Shown piece after piece: positions 1 through 8,434 of a stretch of DNA of 64,000 nt. Position numbers and translations under genes: made by a program. The DNA is from Actinoplanes sp. KI2 (GTDB lineage Bacteria > Actinomycetota > Actinomycetes > Mycobacteriales > Micromonosporaceae), in the NCBI RefSeq assembly GCF_025630775.1, contig NZ_JAOSZE010000001.1, forward strand, positions 62,001-126,000. Reading direction: 5' to 3'. How positions within the stretch are numbered: position 1 is the first letter of the stretch; the number at the start of each line of letters is the position of its first letter. The notes under the pieces are model-generated. The model searched no databases. It saw only the letters and a program-made list of their open reading frames with translations, and was not told the DNA's origin.

Positions 1-57
1 TGGTTCGACTGCGACACCGACGACGACCTGCGGACGGCCGAGGAGTGGGCGCGATGA
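1..57 (+). CDS. C-terminal end of a MobA-like nucleotidyltransferase (partial)
   Basis: The first 18 codons of the window read WFDCDTDDDLRTAEEWAR and then TGA. An 'F-D-x-D-T-x-x-D-L' ending is typical of MobA-type molybdenum cofactor guanylyltransferases and related NTP transferases, where it follows the last strand of the Rossmann-like fold. The next gene is a DUF6457 protein, which in actinomycetes commonly follows such a transferase gene; this supports the call. Its TGA overlaps the first possible ATG of the next gene as ATGA, so the two are probably translationally coupled. Only the tail is visible, so the substrate cannot be judged. Confidence 0.6.
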   Translation, partial: WFDCDTDDDLRTAEEWAR

Positions 58-140
58 GCAGCGAGCCGGACGGCGCGATGAGCAGCGAGCCGGACGGCCG
101 AGGAGCAGGCGCGATGAGCCGAGGAGCAGGCGCGATGAGC
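51..140 (+). repeat. Two adjacent tandem duplications that multiply a stop/start junction
   Basis: Positions 51-74 and 75-98 are two identical 24-bp copies, each containing GCGATGAGCAGC. Positions 99-119 and 120-140 are two identical 21-bp copies, each containing an AGGAG and an ATG 8 bases later. A diverged copy follows up to the ATG at 171. Every unit is a multiple of three, so the five ATGs (54, 78, 114, 135, 171) are in one frame. Confidence 0.9.
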
Positions 141-413
141 AGTGCGGCGGACGGCCGCGGAGCAGGCGCGATGAGCAGCGAGCTGGACGACTGGATCGCC
201 AAGGCCGGCCGGGAACTGGGCCTGGATCCGGCGGACGTGCCCACGCAGGCGGTGCTCGACCTCGCCAAGGACGTCGCGCACGGCGTATTGCGCCCGGGTG
301 CCCCGGTCACGGCGTACCTCATGGGGGTTGCCGTGGGTCGCGGAGCGGATCCCGCGGTCGTCGCCGAACGCCTCAGCAAGCTCGCGCTCTCCTGGCGGGC
401 TCCAACCCTCTGA
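54..413 (+). CDS. DUF6457 family protein with duplicated start region
   Basis: The recognisable part starts at the ATG at 171 (MSSELDDWIAKAGRELGLD) and gives about 80 residues, the usual size of DUF6457. It is a small helical protein found next to molybdopterin-guanine-dinucleotide synthesis genes; its role is unknown. The frame stays open up to an ATG at 54 that overlaps the upstream TGA. The extra 39 residues are low-complexity repeats of the start region itself (MSSEPDG and RGAGAMS). Four of the five in-frame ATGs (54, 114, 135, 171) have a GGAG/AGGAG about 8 bases upstream, so several may be used. The extension is probably dispensable; 171 is the likely ancestral start in terms of protein, 54 in terms of gene overlap. 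Confidence 0.75.
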   Translation: MSSEPDGAMSSEPDGRGAGAMSRGAGAMSSAADGRGAGAMSSELDDWIAKAGRELGLDPADVPTQAVLDLAKDVAHGVLRPGAPVTAYLMGVAVGRGADPAVVAERLSKLALSWRAPTL

Positions 414-452
414 GGACGCTCGGTAGGGTGGCGGAAACGGAGGTGCGCGATC

Positions 453-1538
453 ATGACGGCAGACAGCGCCGCGGGCGAGTCGAACGACAACATCCTGCTC
501 GACGAGCCGACCACGGCTGACCTGCGGGCGAAGGTGACCGAGGCCTGGCGGGACTTCGCCGCGGCCCTCTCCTCGCTGCTGTCTTCGCTGGCCCCGGGAT
601 CGCACATCGATCTGACGCTCGACCCGACCGCGTCCGGCACGGGCATGGCCGTCTATTCGGTGAGCATTCGGGTGCTGCCGGAAAAGGTGGTCGAGGCGCT
701 CGCGGTCGGCAACGCCGGCCTGCCCGAGGGCTACCGGATGGATCGCGCCGCGGTCGCCGACCTGGTCGCGCTCGGCTGGTCGCCGCCGGGCGTGCTGGCC
801 GGCTCCGGCGACTCGTTCGGTCTGCGCTCCAGCCAGGACAGGTCGGCCCAGCTCGCCGCGGTCGTCTCCCGCACCCTGCGCGACGTGTACGGCGCACCGC
901 ACCCCGCCTTCCTGGTCTACCTCGTGCACGACGAGGAGGACGAGCCGATCGAGACCGCGCCGCTGGCCACCGCCCGCAACGAGCCGAACATCGGCGAGGT
1001 GCTGGACCTCGACGACCTGGACGACGACGGCGAGCTGTCCGCGGCGCTGGCCACCGCGGCCGACGAGGTCGTGCCGTTGGAAGAGCGGGTGCGCACGGTC
1101 GTCGCGACCATGTCGAAGACGCCGGTCGACCAGCTTCAGGTGGACAACGACGGCGACATCGGCATCCGGGCCGGCTCGGCCATGGTGTTCGTCCGGGTTC
1201 GCGACAATCCGCCGCTGGTGGATGTCTTCTCGCCGATCCTCACCGAGGTCGAGCCGACCGAGCAGCTCTACGTGAAGCTGTCCGAGCTGACCAACCGCAT
1301 GCCGATCGGCCGTCTCTACTGCGCGAAGGACACGGTCTGGGCCTCGATCCCGGTCTTCGGCCGCAACTTCCAGGCCACCCATCTGATGCTCGCCGTGCAG
1401 GTGATGACCGGCCTGGCCGACGAGCTCGACGACCGGCTGCACGGCGAGTTCGGCGGCAAGCGCTTCTTCGGCGAGGGCGACAAGCCCAGCCCGACGAAGC
1501 AGAGCGCCGAGGACCACCGCACCGGCATGTATCTCTAG
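453..1538 (+). CDS. YbjN/T3SS-chaperone-like (TY-Chap) protein with C-terminal GMYL tail
   Basis: A soluble, acidic 361-residue protein with no signal peptide. It appears to hold two alpha/beta modules, about residues 25-165 and 205-335, separated by an acidic linker rich in Asp and Glu. The fold resembles YbjN and type III secretion chaperone families, which in actinobacteria are proposed to bind peptides or client proteins. The start ATG follows GGAGGTG at good spacing. The last residues are HRTGMYL. Met-Tyr-Leu fits the hydrophobic-Tyr-X motif used by proteasome activators, and bpa lies 3.3 kb downstream. The stop overlaps the stop of the convergent gene within a CTAG palindrome. Family assignment is from recognition of the sequence pattern; the proteasome link is inference. 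Confidence 0.7.
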   Translation: MTADSAAGESNDNILLDEPTTADLRAKVTEAWRDFAAALSSLLSSLAPGSHIDLTLDPTASGTGMAVYSVSIRVLPEKVVEALAVGNAGLPEGYRMDRAAVADLVALGWSPPGVLAGSGDSFGLRSSQDRSAQLAAVVSRTLRDVYGAPHPAFLVYLVHDEEDEPIETAPLATARNEPNIGEVLDLDDLDDDGELSAALATAADEVVPLEERVRTVVATMSKTPVDQLQVDNDGDIGIRAGSAMVFVRVRDNPPLVDVFSPILTEVEPTEQLYVKLSELTNRMPIGRLYCAKDTVWASIPVFGRNFQATHLMLAVQVMTGLADELDDRLHGEFGGKRFFGEGDKPSPTKQSAEDHRTGMYL

Positions 1539-3367
1539 GTCAGCGGCACGAAGCCGATCCGGTCCAGGGTGGACAGATCGGCCACGCCCAGGCCGGTGTC
1601 GCCGAGCATCCACAGCTGGTCCCCGATCACCAGGGACCGGCGGATCGGCGCGCCCGTCAGGTTGCCGCCCGGCCGAATCGTTCCGTTGCGCACGTGCACG
1701 GCGACCGCGCCGTTGGTGCGTCCGTTGACCGGCACCACGAGCAACTGCGTCGCCGGCCACCACAGCACCGCATGCGGATCGAACTCGGCCTCCGATGTGG
1801 AATCCGCCAGCACGTGCTGCGCCAACCGTCGCGGGTGCGCCGGGTCGGCAACATCGAAGAGCGAAATTCCCAGACCTTCCCGTACGCCTTGAGCACTGGC
1901 CTCCTGGCCGATCCCGACCAGCAGGTCGCCCCCGACCGGCTGCAGGTGCGCCGAATAGCCCGTGATCTTGAGCGACCCGCTGACCGTCGGGTGCGCCGGG
2001 TCGCTGAGGTCGACGCTGTAGAGCGGATCGGTCTGCCGGAAGGTCACCACATAGCCGCGGGGGCCGAGGAAGCGTACGGCGTAGATCTGCTCACCCTTGC
2101 CGAGTCCGTCCACCGTCCCGACCTCGGCGAGCGTGGCACCGCGGGTGGCCAGGACCCGCACCGCCGAGGACGACGACCCGGTGGTCCGGGCGGCCGTCGC
2201 GACCCGCAGGTAGCCGTCCCATTCGGACAGTGCGTACTGGTTGAGCAGGGTCCCGGGCACCGAGCCGCTCGCCTGGAACCGCGGCTTGTCCGCCCCGGCC
2301 AGCGCGAACTTGTAGATGTCGGTGGTCGTCGCCGCCTTCGCGGTCAGGTCCACCATCTTCCAGCGCTGGTCGTTGGCGATGTAGAGGCTGGCCGGCGTCC
2401 CGTACACGATGTCGCCGTCGGCCACCACCGAGACCGGGCTGCCGTCGGTCAGCGCGGGCCCGGCGAGGTCGAAGGTGACCACGGTGAGCATCTGGGCGCC
2501 GGAGTATGAGGCCGGCCGGTTGACCGAGCCGCAGTCGACGTGCCCGCGGGTCGTGGTTGCGCCGGTGGTGACCTCCCACTGCGGCAACCAGGCGTTCACG
2601 TCGGTGCGGTTCACCACCGCCTGGTTCTGCCGCAGCCGGCTCTGGTCGTTCCCGCGCAGGATGGGCGGGAAGACGATCCGCGGGCCGCTGCTCAGCACGA
2701 TCCGGGCCACGCTGCCGGTCTGCCGCGCGTCGACGATCCGGCCGTCGGCGTGGTATCGGCTGACGAGCCGCGGCGAGCCGGTCAGGTCGACCAGGAGCGC
2801 CTCGGCTCCCGCGACGTCCTCGCGCTGGAGGACGCCGTCGGCAGCCCTGATGGTCCCGTCGAGGCGCAGCCCGCCGTAGCCGAGCACCAGCGCCTTGTCG
2901 CCGGCCAGCAGCAGCCGGGCGTCGCCGGCCAGCCCGAGGGTCAGCTTGCCGGTCTCGCGACGGGTGGCCGGGTCGATCACGTGCAGCGTGCCGCCCTCGA
3001 CCGTGACGATCCGGCGGCCGTCGGTCTTGACGATATCCGGCTCGTCGGCGCCCTGCTCGTGCGCGTTGGTGCCGGAGAACGTGGGTCCCGGCGCGGGAAC
3101 GGGGACGGCGACCGCGTCGGCCGCGCGCATCGAGTTGCCCTCGGCCGCGAGGGGCTCCGGCTGGGCGACAGGGAAGCCGTACGCGGTGATCGAGCGCAGG
3201 GCGGCGGCCCGCAGCTCGGTGAGCAGCCGGTCGCAGGAGTCGAAGGCGACCAGCTTGAACGGCGGTGTCGGCGGCTGCTCGGGGGGAGTGGCCCGGTCGG
3301 GGTCGGGCGCGGTGCAGCCGGCCAGCGGCAGCAGCAGAACGGCGCAGATCCAGAGACGACGACGCAT
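1535..3367 (-). CDS. Secreted beta-propeller lipoprotein
   Basis: The protein is 610 residues. It starts with Arg-Arg-Arg, a hydrophobic stretch and the lipobox LPLAGC, so it should be lipid-anchored outside the membrane. Residues from about 100 onward contain repeated 'D-G-R-I-V-x-V', 'L-L-V-D-L' and 'Y-L-R-V-A-T' strands typical of the beta-propeller domain found in secreted actinobacterial and archaeal proteins. Homologues are annotated only as beta-propeller domain proteins, so the ligand is unknown. It stands alone on the minus strand, converging with the YbjN-like gene and sharing CTAG for both stops. The Lrp gene upstream is on the same strand, 35 bp away. Confidence 0.75.
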   Translation of the reverse strand: MRRRLWICAVLLLPLAGCTAPDPDRATPPEQPPTPPFKLVAFDSCDRLLTELRAAALRSITAYGFPVAQPEPLAAEGNSMRAADAVAVPVPAPGPTFSGTNAHEQGADEPDIVKTDGRRIVTVEGGTLHVIDPATRRETGKLTLGLAGDARLLLAGDKALVLGYGGLRLDGTIRAADGVLQREDVAGAEALLVDLTGSPRLVSRYHADGRIVDARQTGSVARIVLSSGPRIVFPPILRGNDQSRLRQNQAVVNRTDVNAWLPQWEVTTGATTTRGHVDCGSVNRPASYSGAQMLTVVTFDLAGPALTDGSPVSVVADGDIVYGTPASLYIANDQRWKMVDLTAKAATTTDIYKFALAGADKPRFQASGSVPGTLLNQYALSEWDGYLRVATAARTTGSSSSAVRVLATRGATLAEVGTVDGLGKGEQIYAVRFLGPRGYVVTFRQTDPLYSVDLSDPAHPTVSGSLKITGYSAHLQPVGGDLLVGIGQEASAQGVREGLGISLFDVADPAHPRRLAQHVLADSTSEAEFDPHAVLWWPATQLLVVPVNGRTNGAVAVHVRNGTIRPGGNLTGAPIRRSLVIGDQLWMLGDTGLGVADLSTLDRIGFVPLT

Positions 3368-3402
3368 GGCGGTTCGACGCGTCCCGCCCGGCGCCGGTTC
3401 CG

Positions 3403-3858
3403 CTACTCGGACGGGGCGGGCAGAACCGTCGGGGTCTCGACCAGCCGGGAAAGAACGATCATGCTGCGGGTCGAGGTGATGAACGGCTCGGCGCGCAGCC
3501 GCTCGAGGGCCTGTTCCAGGTGGGTGATGTCGGCCGCGCGGAGGTGGATGAGCGCGTCCGCCTCGCCCGAGACCGTGTACGCCCCGACCACCTCCGGGTG
3601 TCGCCGGGTGGCCACCGTGATCTGGGCGGGGGTGGTCCGCCCGGTGCAGAACAGCTCGACGAACGCCTCGGTGGTCCAGCCCACGGCGGCCGGCTCGATC
3701 ACCGCGGTGAAGCCCTTGATCACGCCGCTGGATCGAAGCCGGTCGACGCGCCGCTTGACGGCCGGTGCGGAGAGGGCGACCTTGGAACCGATCTCGGCGA
3801 ACGACGCACGGGCGTCCGCCACCAGCAGCGCAATGATTCGCTGGTCAACCGCGTCCAT
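3403..3858 (-). CDS. Lrp/AsnC family transcriptional regulator
   Basis: The first 60 residues form an AsnC-type winged helix (MDAVDQRIIALLVADARASF, then 'V-K-R-R-V-D-R-L'), followed by a RAM/ACT-like ligand domain with 'V-V-G-A-Y-T-V-S-G-E-A-D'. About 151 residues, the usual length. I chose the ATG at 3858; an upstream TTG at 3885 is possible but adds residues not seen in the family. It is divergent from the dimethylargininase gene, with starts about 75 bp apart, so it probably controls that gene and itself in response to an amino acid such as arginine, citrulline or a branched-chain amino acid. The effector is inference. Confidence 0.88.
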   Translation of the reverse strand: MDAVDQRIIALLVADARASFAEIGSKVALSAPAVKRRVDRLRSSGVIKGFTAVIEPAAVGWTTEAFVELFCTGRTTPAQITVATRRHPEVVGAYTVSGEADALIHLRAADITHLEQALERLRAEPFITSTRSMIVLSRLVETPTVLPAPSE

Positions 3859-3931
3859 CTGCAACGATTCGCCCCCAAGACACAAGATTCCTCGCTGTTT
3901 CGTGCACCTCAGCCTACTTACGCTTTACCTC

Positions 3932-4768
3932 ATGAGCCAGAGGGAGCGGATGCCGCGAGTCCGGACATATCTGATGTGTCCGCCGGAGCACTTCACGGTC
4001 GAGTACGCCATCAACCCGTGGATGGACACGACCGTCCCGGTCGATGCCGCGCTCGCGGTCAAGCAGTGGGACCTGCTCCGCACCACCCTGGTGGATCTCG
4101 GGCACACCGTGCACCTGCTCGACCCGGTGGCCGGCCTGCCCGACATGGTCTACGCGGCCAACGGCGCCTTCTCGGTCGACGGCCAGGTCTACGGCGCCCG
4201 CTTCCGCTATCCGCAGCGTTCCGCCGAGGCCGACGCCCACCGCGCCTTCTACGCCGGCCTGGACCAGAACAGCTGGCAGCTGGTCGCGCCCGAGCACGTC
4301 AACGAGGGCGAGGGCGACTTCGCCTACCTGCCCGGCGCGCACGGCGGCCTGATCCTGGCCGGCTACGGCTTCCGCACCGAGCCGGCCGCGCACGCCGAGG
4401 CACAGGAGGTGCTCGGCCGCCCGGTGATCTCGCTCCGCCTGGTCGACCCGGCCTTCTACCACCTGGACACCGCGCTGGCCGCGCTGGACGACCACAACAT
4501 CACCTACTACCCGGACGCCTTCTCGCCGTCGGCGCAGCGGGTGCTGGCCCAGCTCTTCCCGGAGGCGGTGCTCGCCGACCGGGCCGACGCCGAGGCGTTC
4601 GGGCTGAACCTGGTCAGCGACGGCCGGCACGTGATTCTCAACACGGAGGCCACGGCGATGGCGGATAAAGTCCGCGCTGCCGGGTATGCGCCGGTACACG
4701 TCGAGCTCTCCGAGCTCAAGCGGGGCGGCGGCAGCGTCAAGTGCGCGGTGGCCGAGCTTCGCCCATAG
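3932..4768 (+). CDS. ddaH: Dimethylargininase / amidinotransferase-fold hydrolase
   Basis: Member of the guanidino-modifying enzyme superfamily. Visible motifs are the N-terminal NPWMD, LPDMVYAANGA, EGEGDF (substrate-binding acidic residues), FYHLDTALAAL (catalytic His) and the C-terminal GGGSVKCAVAEL, whose Cys is the nucleophile. Expected reaction: hydrolysis of N-omega-methylated arginine to citrulline plus methylamines. Some close relatives act on other guanidines. The length of about 278 residues is normal. The ATG at 3932 has no clear ribosome binding site; the ATG at 3950 has AGGGAG 3 bases away and is a good alternative. It is divergent from an Lrp regulator and not followed by ornithine aminotransferase, the common partner in other actinomycetes. 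Confidence 0.85.
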   Translation: MSQRERMPRVRTYLMCPPEHFTVEYAINPWMDTTVPVDAALAVKQWDLLRTTLVDLGHTVHLLDPVAGLPDMVYAANGAFSVDGQVYGARFRYPQRSAEADAHRAFYAGLDQNSWQLVAPEHVNEGEGDFAYLPGAHGGLILAGYGFRTEPAAHAEAQEVLGRPVISLRLVDPAFYHLDTALAALDDHNITYYPDAFSPSAQRVLAQLFPEAVLADRADAEAFGLNLVSDGRHVILNTEATAMADKVRAAGYAPVHVELSELKRGGGSVKCAVAELRP

Positions 4769-4793
4769 TGACACGTGCGAGAAGATGGATCGC

Positions 4794-5369
4794 ATGACCG
4801 ACGACAACCGCACCGCGGAAAAGCAGCAGGACGGCTCGGTAATCGTGGTCGGGCCCGACGGGCGTCCGATGGGCACGGTCGAGCCCGACGGCACGCTGAG
4901 CCCCGAGGAGCCCGGCAACCTCATCGAACAGCCGGCCAAGGTCATGCGCATCGGCAGCATGATCAAGCAGCTTCTCGAGGAGGTGCGGGCCGCGCCGCTG
5001 GATGAGGCGAGCCGCGGCCGGCTGCGCGAGATTCACCAGCGCTCGATCACCGAGCTGGAGGACGGTCTCGCGCCCGAGCTGCGCGAGGAGCTGGAGCGCC
5101 TGTCGCTGCCGTTCGAGGGCGACACCCCGCCGAGCGAGTCCGAGCTGCGGATCGCCCAGGCCCAGCTGGTCGGCTGGCTCGAGGGACTGTTCCACGGCAT
5201 CCAGGCGGCGCTGGTCGCCCAGCAGATGGCGGCCAGGCTGCAACTCGAGCAGATGCGCGGCGGCACCGGCCGGCCGGCGCTGCCCGTGGGCAGCGGCGGT
5301 CTCGTCCCCGGCATGCCCGGCCAGCAGGGCCAGGGCGGCCCCGAGGGCCGCACCGGGCAGTACCTCTAG
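4794..5369 (+). CDS. bpa: Bacterial proteasome activator (Bpa, DUF2587)
   Basis: ATP-independent ring-forming activator of the 20S proteasome. The core from 'L-I-E-Q-P-A-K-V-M-R-I-G' through the four-helix region (LEEVRAAPLDEASRGRLREI, 'ELEDGLAPELREELERL', 'AQLVGWLEGLFHGIQAAL') is nearly identical to the mycobacterial protein as I remember it. The protein ends in GQYL, the conserved tail that docks into the proteasome alpha ring and opens the gate. The ATG at 4794 is preferred because GAGAAG lies about 9 bases upstream; ATG 4785 is too close to it. The gene is alone on this strand and its stop overlaps that of the convergent HAD gene in CTAG. Its presence implies that the organism has a Pup-type 20S proteasome. 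Confidence 0.95.
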   Translation: MTDDNRTAEKQQDGSVIVVGPDGRPMGTVEPDGTLSPEEPGNLIEQPAKVMRIGSMIKQLLEEVRAAPLDEASRGRLREIHQRSITELEDGLAPELREELERLSLPFEGDTPPSESELRIAQAQLVGWLEGLFHGIQAALVAQQMAARLQLEQMRGGTGRPALPVGSGGLVPGMPGQQGQGGPEGRTGQYL

Positions 5370-6181
5370 AGCCGGAACACCCCGCGCAGGTACGTTGCCA
5401 CCCCGTCCTCGTCGTTCGTCGGGCCGATCTCGTCGGCCACCGCGCGAACGGCGGGGTGGGCGTTTCCCATCGCCACCGAGTGCCCGGCCCAGGTCAGCAT
5501 CGGGATGTCGTTGGGCATGTCGCCGAACGCGATGACCTCGTCGGCCTGGATGCCGTGCCGCTCGCAGAGCCACGCCAACCCGGCCGCCTTCGTCACGCCG
5601 GCCGCCGAGATCTCCACGAGCGCGCTCTTCGACGAGTGTGTGGTCTCCGCGAACCCGGCCAGCGTGCGGCTCACCAGCTCGGCGAACTCGTCCGGCTCGT
5701 ACCGTTCCGAGCGGGCCAGCAGCTTCACGGCCGGTACCGAGGTCAGCTCCTCGGGACTGGCGAGCACGCGTACGAGATCGGTGTCCGTCTCCCAGCGGAG
5801 CGGCCAGGCCTCCTCGTACCAGAATCGGCGGCCCTCATCGACCTCCACCGCGAGCGCGATGTCCGGCACCGCATCGCGCAGCCGCTTGGTCACGTCGAGC
5901 AGCAGGTCGACCGAGAGCGGGTCGGCACGCAGCACCTCGTCGGTGTGCGGGTCGTAGACGACCGCGCCGTTGGCGCAGACCGCGGGCACCGGCTCCGGCA
6001 TCTGGTCGTAGAGCTGCCGTAGCCAGCGGACCGGCCGGCCGGTGACCAGCACGAGGGGCACCGGCAGGGCGTGGATCACGTCGAGCGTGCTCGCGCCGAG
6101 CGTCCCGTCCTCGTGGATCAGGGTGCCGTCGATGTCGGAGGCGACAAGCCGAAAGGGGAGCTGTGGTGACCTGTCGTTCAT
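5366..6181 (-). CDS. HAD superfamily (Cof-type) phosphatase, second of a pair
   Basis: The protein has HAD motif I as LVASDIDGTLI, motif II around 'L-V-L-V-T-G-R-P', the motif III lysine region 'T-K-A-A-G-L-A', and motif IV as IAFGDMPNDIPML. The cap lies between motifs II and III, as in Cof/class IIB phosphatases acting on sugar phosphates or similar small phosphoesters. The start is the ATG at 6181, which overlaps the stop of the upstream HAD gene (TGATG), so translation is coupled. About 271 residues. The substrate cannot be told from sequence. Both HAD genes lie downstream of serS on the same strand. Confidence 0.88.
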   Translation of the reverse strand: MNDRSPQLPFRLVASDIDGTLIHEDGTLGASTLDVIHALPVPLVLVTGRPVRWLRQLYDQMPEPVPAVCANGAVVYDPHTDEVLRADPLSVDLLLDVTKRLRDAVPDIALAVEVDEGRRFWYEEAWPLRWETDTDLVRVLASPEELTSVPAVKLLARSERYEPDEFAELVSRTLAGFAETTHSSKSALVEISAAGVTKAAGLAWLCERHGIQADEVIAFGDMPNDIPMLTWAGHSVAMGNAHPAVRAVADEIGPTNDEDGVATYLRGVFRL

Positions 6182-6993
6182 CACCTCGACAGTAACCTGT
6201 CGAGGTAGACGGCCACGCCGTCCTCGTCGTTGGACAGCGTCACCTCGTCGGCCACCGCCATCAGCGAGGCGTGCGCGTTCGCCACGGCCACCCGGCTCCA
6301 CCCGGCCCAGGCGAACATCGGCAGGTCGTTGGGCATGTCGCCGAAGACCAGCACGTCCTGGGGGTCGACACCGACCGATTCGGCGACCACCGCGAGGCCG
6401 GTGCCTTTGTTCACGTTTGCCGGGCAGATCTCCACGTAGTCGAGGCCGGCCTGGGTGACCGAGGCCACCTCCGGCGGGACGATCCGGTGGGCGATCTCCA
6501 GCAACTCGTCGACGTGGTGGTCGAACGAACGGACGAACGCCTTGATCACGTCGCCGGTGAGGCAGGCGGCGCGCGGGCGCCGCTCGACCACCACCGGGTA
6601 GCGCCAGGTCGGGTCGAAGTCGCCCCAGAGCGGCGAGTCGTCGTGCTCGAGCGCCTCCACCATCACCGACAGCCGGCCCACCTCGGCCTCGAGCCGTGCC
6701 AGCACCTCGGCGAGCGCGGGGCCGGAGAGCCGCGAGCGCAGCAGGTATGCCGACTCGGCCTGGTCGAGAACCCAGCCACCCTGGGCGAGCACGAGGAAGT
6801 CGGCGACCCGGATGTCCCGGCGGGTGAGCGACGTCAGCCGCGGCCCGCGGCCGGTGGCGCCCACGATCCGGATGCCGGCGGCCCGGACTCGATCGAGGAC
6901 CTCATGGGTGTACGCGGACACGGTGTCGTCGTTGCGCACGAGCGTGCCGTCGAGATCCGTCGCGATCAGCTTGGGGAGTCCAGGCTTGACCAT
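6181..6993 (-). CDS. HAD superfamily (Cof-type) phosphatase, first of a pair
   Basis: Motif I is LIATDLDGTLV, motif II 'I-V-G-A-T-G-R', motif III lysine in 'N-V-N-K-G-T-G-L', motif IV VFGDMPNDLPMFAWAG. The overall layout matches the neighbouring HAD protein, so the two are probably paralogues from an old tandem duplication; both end in a similar 'S/T-N-D-E-D-G-V-A-x-Y-L' segment. The start ATG is preceded by GGAGG in the reverse strand. It lies 109 bp downstream of serS, so it may be transcribed with it. The class predicts small-molecule phosphatase activity in the cytoplasm; the substrate is unknown. Confidence 0.88.
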   Translation of the reverse strand: MVKPGLPKLIATDLDGTLVRNDDTVSAYTHEVLDRVRAAGIRIVGATGRGPRLTSLTRRDIRVADFLVLAQGGWVLDQAESAYLLRSRLSGPALAEVLARLEAEVGRLSVMVEALEHDDSPLWGDFDPTWRYPVVVERRPRAACLTGDVIKAFVRSFDHHVDELLEIAHRIVPPEVASVTQAGLDYVEICPANVNKGTGLAVVAESVGVDPQDVLVFGDMPNDLPMFAWAGWSRVAVANAHASLMAVADEVTLSNDEDGVAVYLDRLLSR

Positions 6994-7102
6994 CGATACC
7001 TCCGAGGGTGGGGCGTACCCCCGCGGAGGGCGGAAGGAAAACGGTACACCCGGCCAGCTAGCTGCGGCTATGACTTCTGGTAGCGGCCGGATGTATTACC
7101 CG

Positions 7103-8365
7103 TTAGCGAATTGGGTCAAGGACGTCACGTCCGCCTACGTACGGCTGAAGGGCCTTCGGCACCCGCACCGAGCCGTCCGGCTGCTGGTGGTTCTCGAGAA
7201 TCGGGATCAGCCAGCGGGTGGTGGCGAGCGTGCCGTTCAGCGTCGCGGCGATCTGCGGCTTGCCGTCGGCGTCCCGGTAGCGGATGTTGAGCCGGCGAGC
7301 CTGGAACGTGGTGCAGTTCGACGTCGAGGTGATCTCGCGGTACCGCCCCTGCGACGGCACCCACGCCTCGCAGTCGAACTTGCGGGCCGCGCTCGACCCG
7401 AGATCGCCGGCCGCCACGTCGATCACCCGGTACGGGATCTCGACCTTGGCGAACATCTCCTCCTCCATGGCGAGCAGCCGCAGGTGCTCGTCGGCGGCGT
7501 CCTCCGGCCGGCAGAACGAGAACATCTCGACCTTGTCGAACTGGTGCACGCGCAGGATGCCGCGCACGTCCTTGCCGTACGACCCGGCCTCCCGGCGGTA
7601 GCACGACGACCAGCCGGCGTAGCGGGTCGGACCGGCCGACAAATCCAAGATCTCATTCGAGTGGTACGCCGCGAGCGCCACTTCCGAGGTCCCCACGAGG
7701 TACAGGTCATCGGCCTCGAGCCGGTAGACCTCGCTGGCGTGCGAGCCGAGGAAGCCGGTGCCCTCCATCGACTCGGGCTTCACCAGGCTCGGGGTGATCG
7801 ACGGGGTGAAGCCGTGCTCCACCGCCTGGGCGATCGCCATCTGCAGCAGGCCGAGCTGAAGCAGCGCGCCCACCCCGGTGAGGAAGTAGAAGCGCGAGCC
7901 CGAGACCTTGGCGCCACGCTCGGTGTCGATCGCCCGCAGGCCCTCGCCGATCTCCAGGTGATCCTTCGGGTCGTCGATCGCCGGGCGGTCGCCGACCTCA
8001 CGCAGCACCACGAAGTCGTCCTCGCCGCCGGGCGGGGCGCCCTCCTGCACGACGTTGGGCACCGCGAGCTGGGCCAGGCGCAACGCCTCGTCGGCCGCGC
8101 TGGTCGCCGCCTCGGCCGCCTTGACCTCGGCGGCCAACTCCTTGGTGCGGGCCAGCAGCGTCGCGCGCTCGTCCGGGGACGCCTTGGGGACCAGCTTGCT
8201 CAGCGATCGCTGCTCGGCCCGCAGCGCCTCGAACCGCTGGGTCGCGGCCCGGCGCTCCTCGTCGGCGTGCAGCAGGTTGTCGACCAGCTCGGTGGGCTCG
8301 CCACGCAGTCGCTGGCTGGCGCGGATCAGCTCGGGGTCCTCGCGGAGCAAACGCAGGTCAATCAC
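7103..8365 (-). CDS. serS: Seryl-tRNA synthetase
   Basis: Class II synthetase that charges tRNA-Ser and tRNA-Sec with serine. The N-terminal 110 residues form the antiparallel coiled-coil arm that contacts the long variable arm of tRNA-Ser. Catalytic motifs follow: [14 protein letters not shown], motif 2 around '[12 protein letters not shown]', [10 protein letters not shown], and motif 3 in [20 protein letters not shown]. At 420 residues it is full length. The GTG start at 8365 opens with [11 protein letters not shown], the usual N-terminus. Order serS-HAD-HAD on one strand is compact. A tRNA-Ser(UGA) gene is present elsewhere in this window. Confidence 0.97.
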   Translation of the reverse strand: MIDLRLLREDPELIRASQRLRGEPTELVDNLLHADEERRAATQRFEALRAEQRSLSKLVPKASPDERATLLARTKELAAEVKAAEAATSAADEALRLAQLAVPNVVQEGAPPGGEDDFVVLREVGDRPAIDDPKDHLEIGEGLRAIDTERGAKVSGSRFYFLTGVGALLQLGLLQMAIAQAVEHGFTPSITPSLVKPESMEGTGFLGSHASEVYRLEADDLYLVGTSEVALAAYHSNEILDLSAGPTRYAGWSSCYRREAGSYGKDVRGILRVHQFDKVEMFSFCRPEDAADEHLRLLAMEEEMFAKVEIPYRVIDVAAGDLGSSAARKFDCEAWVPSQGRYREITSTSNCTTFQARRLNIRYRDADGKPQIAATLNGTLATTRWLIPILENHQQPDGSVRVPKALQPYVGGRDVLDPIR

Positions 8366-8434
8366 GATTGCTGAGCCTACCGGCGGTGCCGCCCGGTCCT
8401 CACCCGGATATCCCCCATCGTCACGATCGAAGAG

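Noticed and set aside
2540..3931. Long N-terminal extension of the dimethylargininase frame
   Set aside because: The frame is open but the translation is Arg/Gly/Val-rich and lies antisense to the beta-propeller and Lrp genes; the enzyme fold begins only after 3932.
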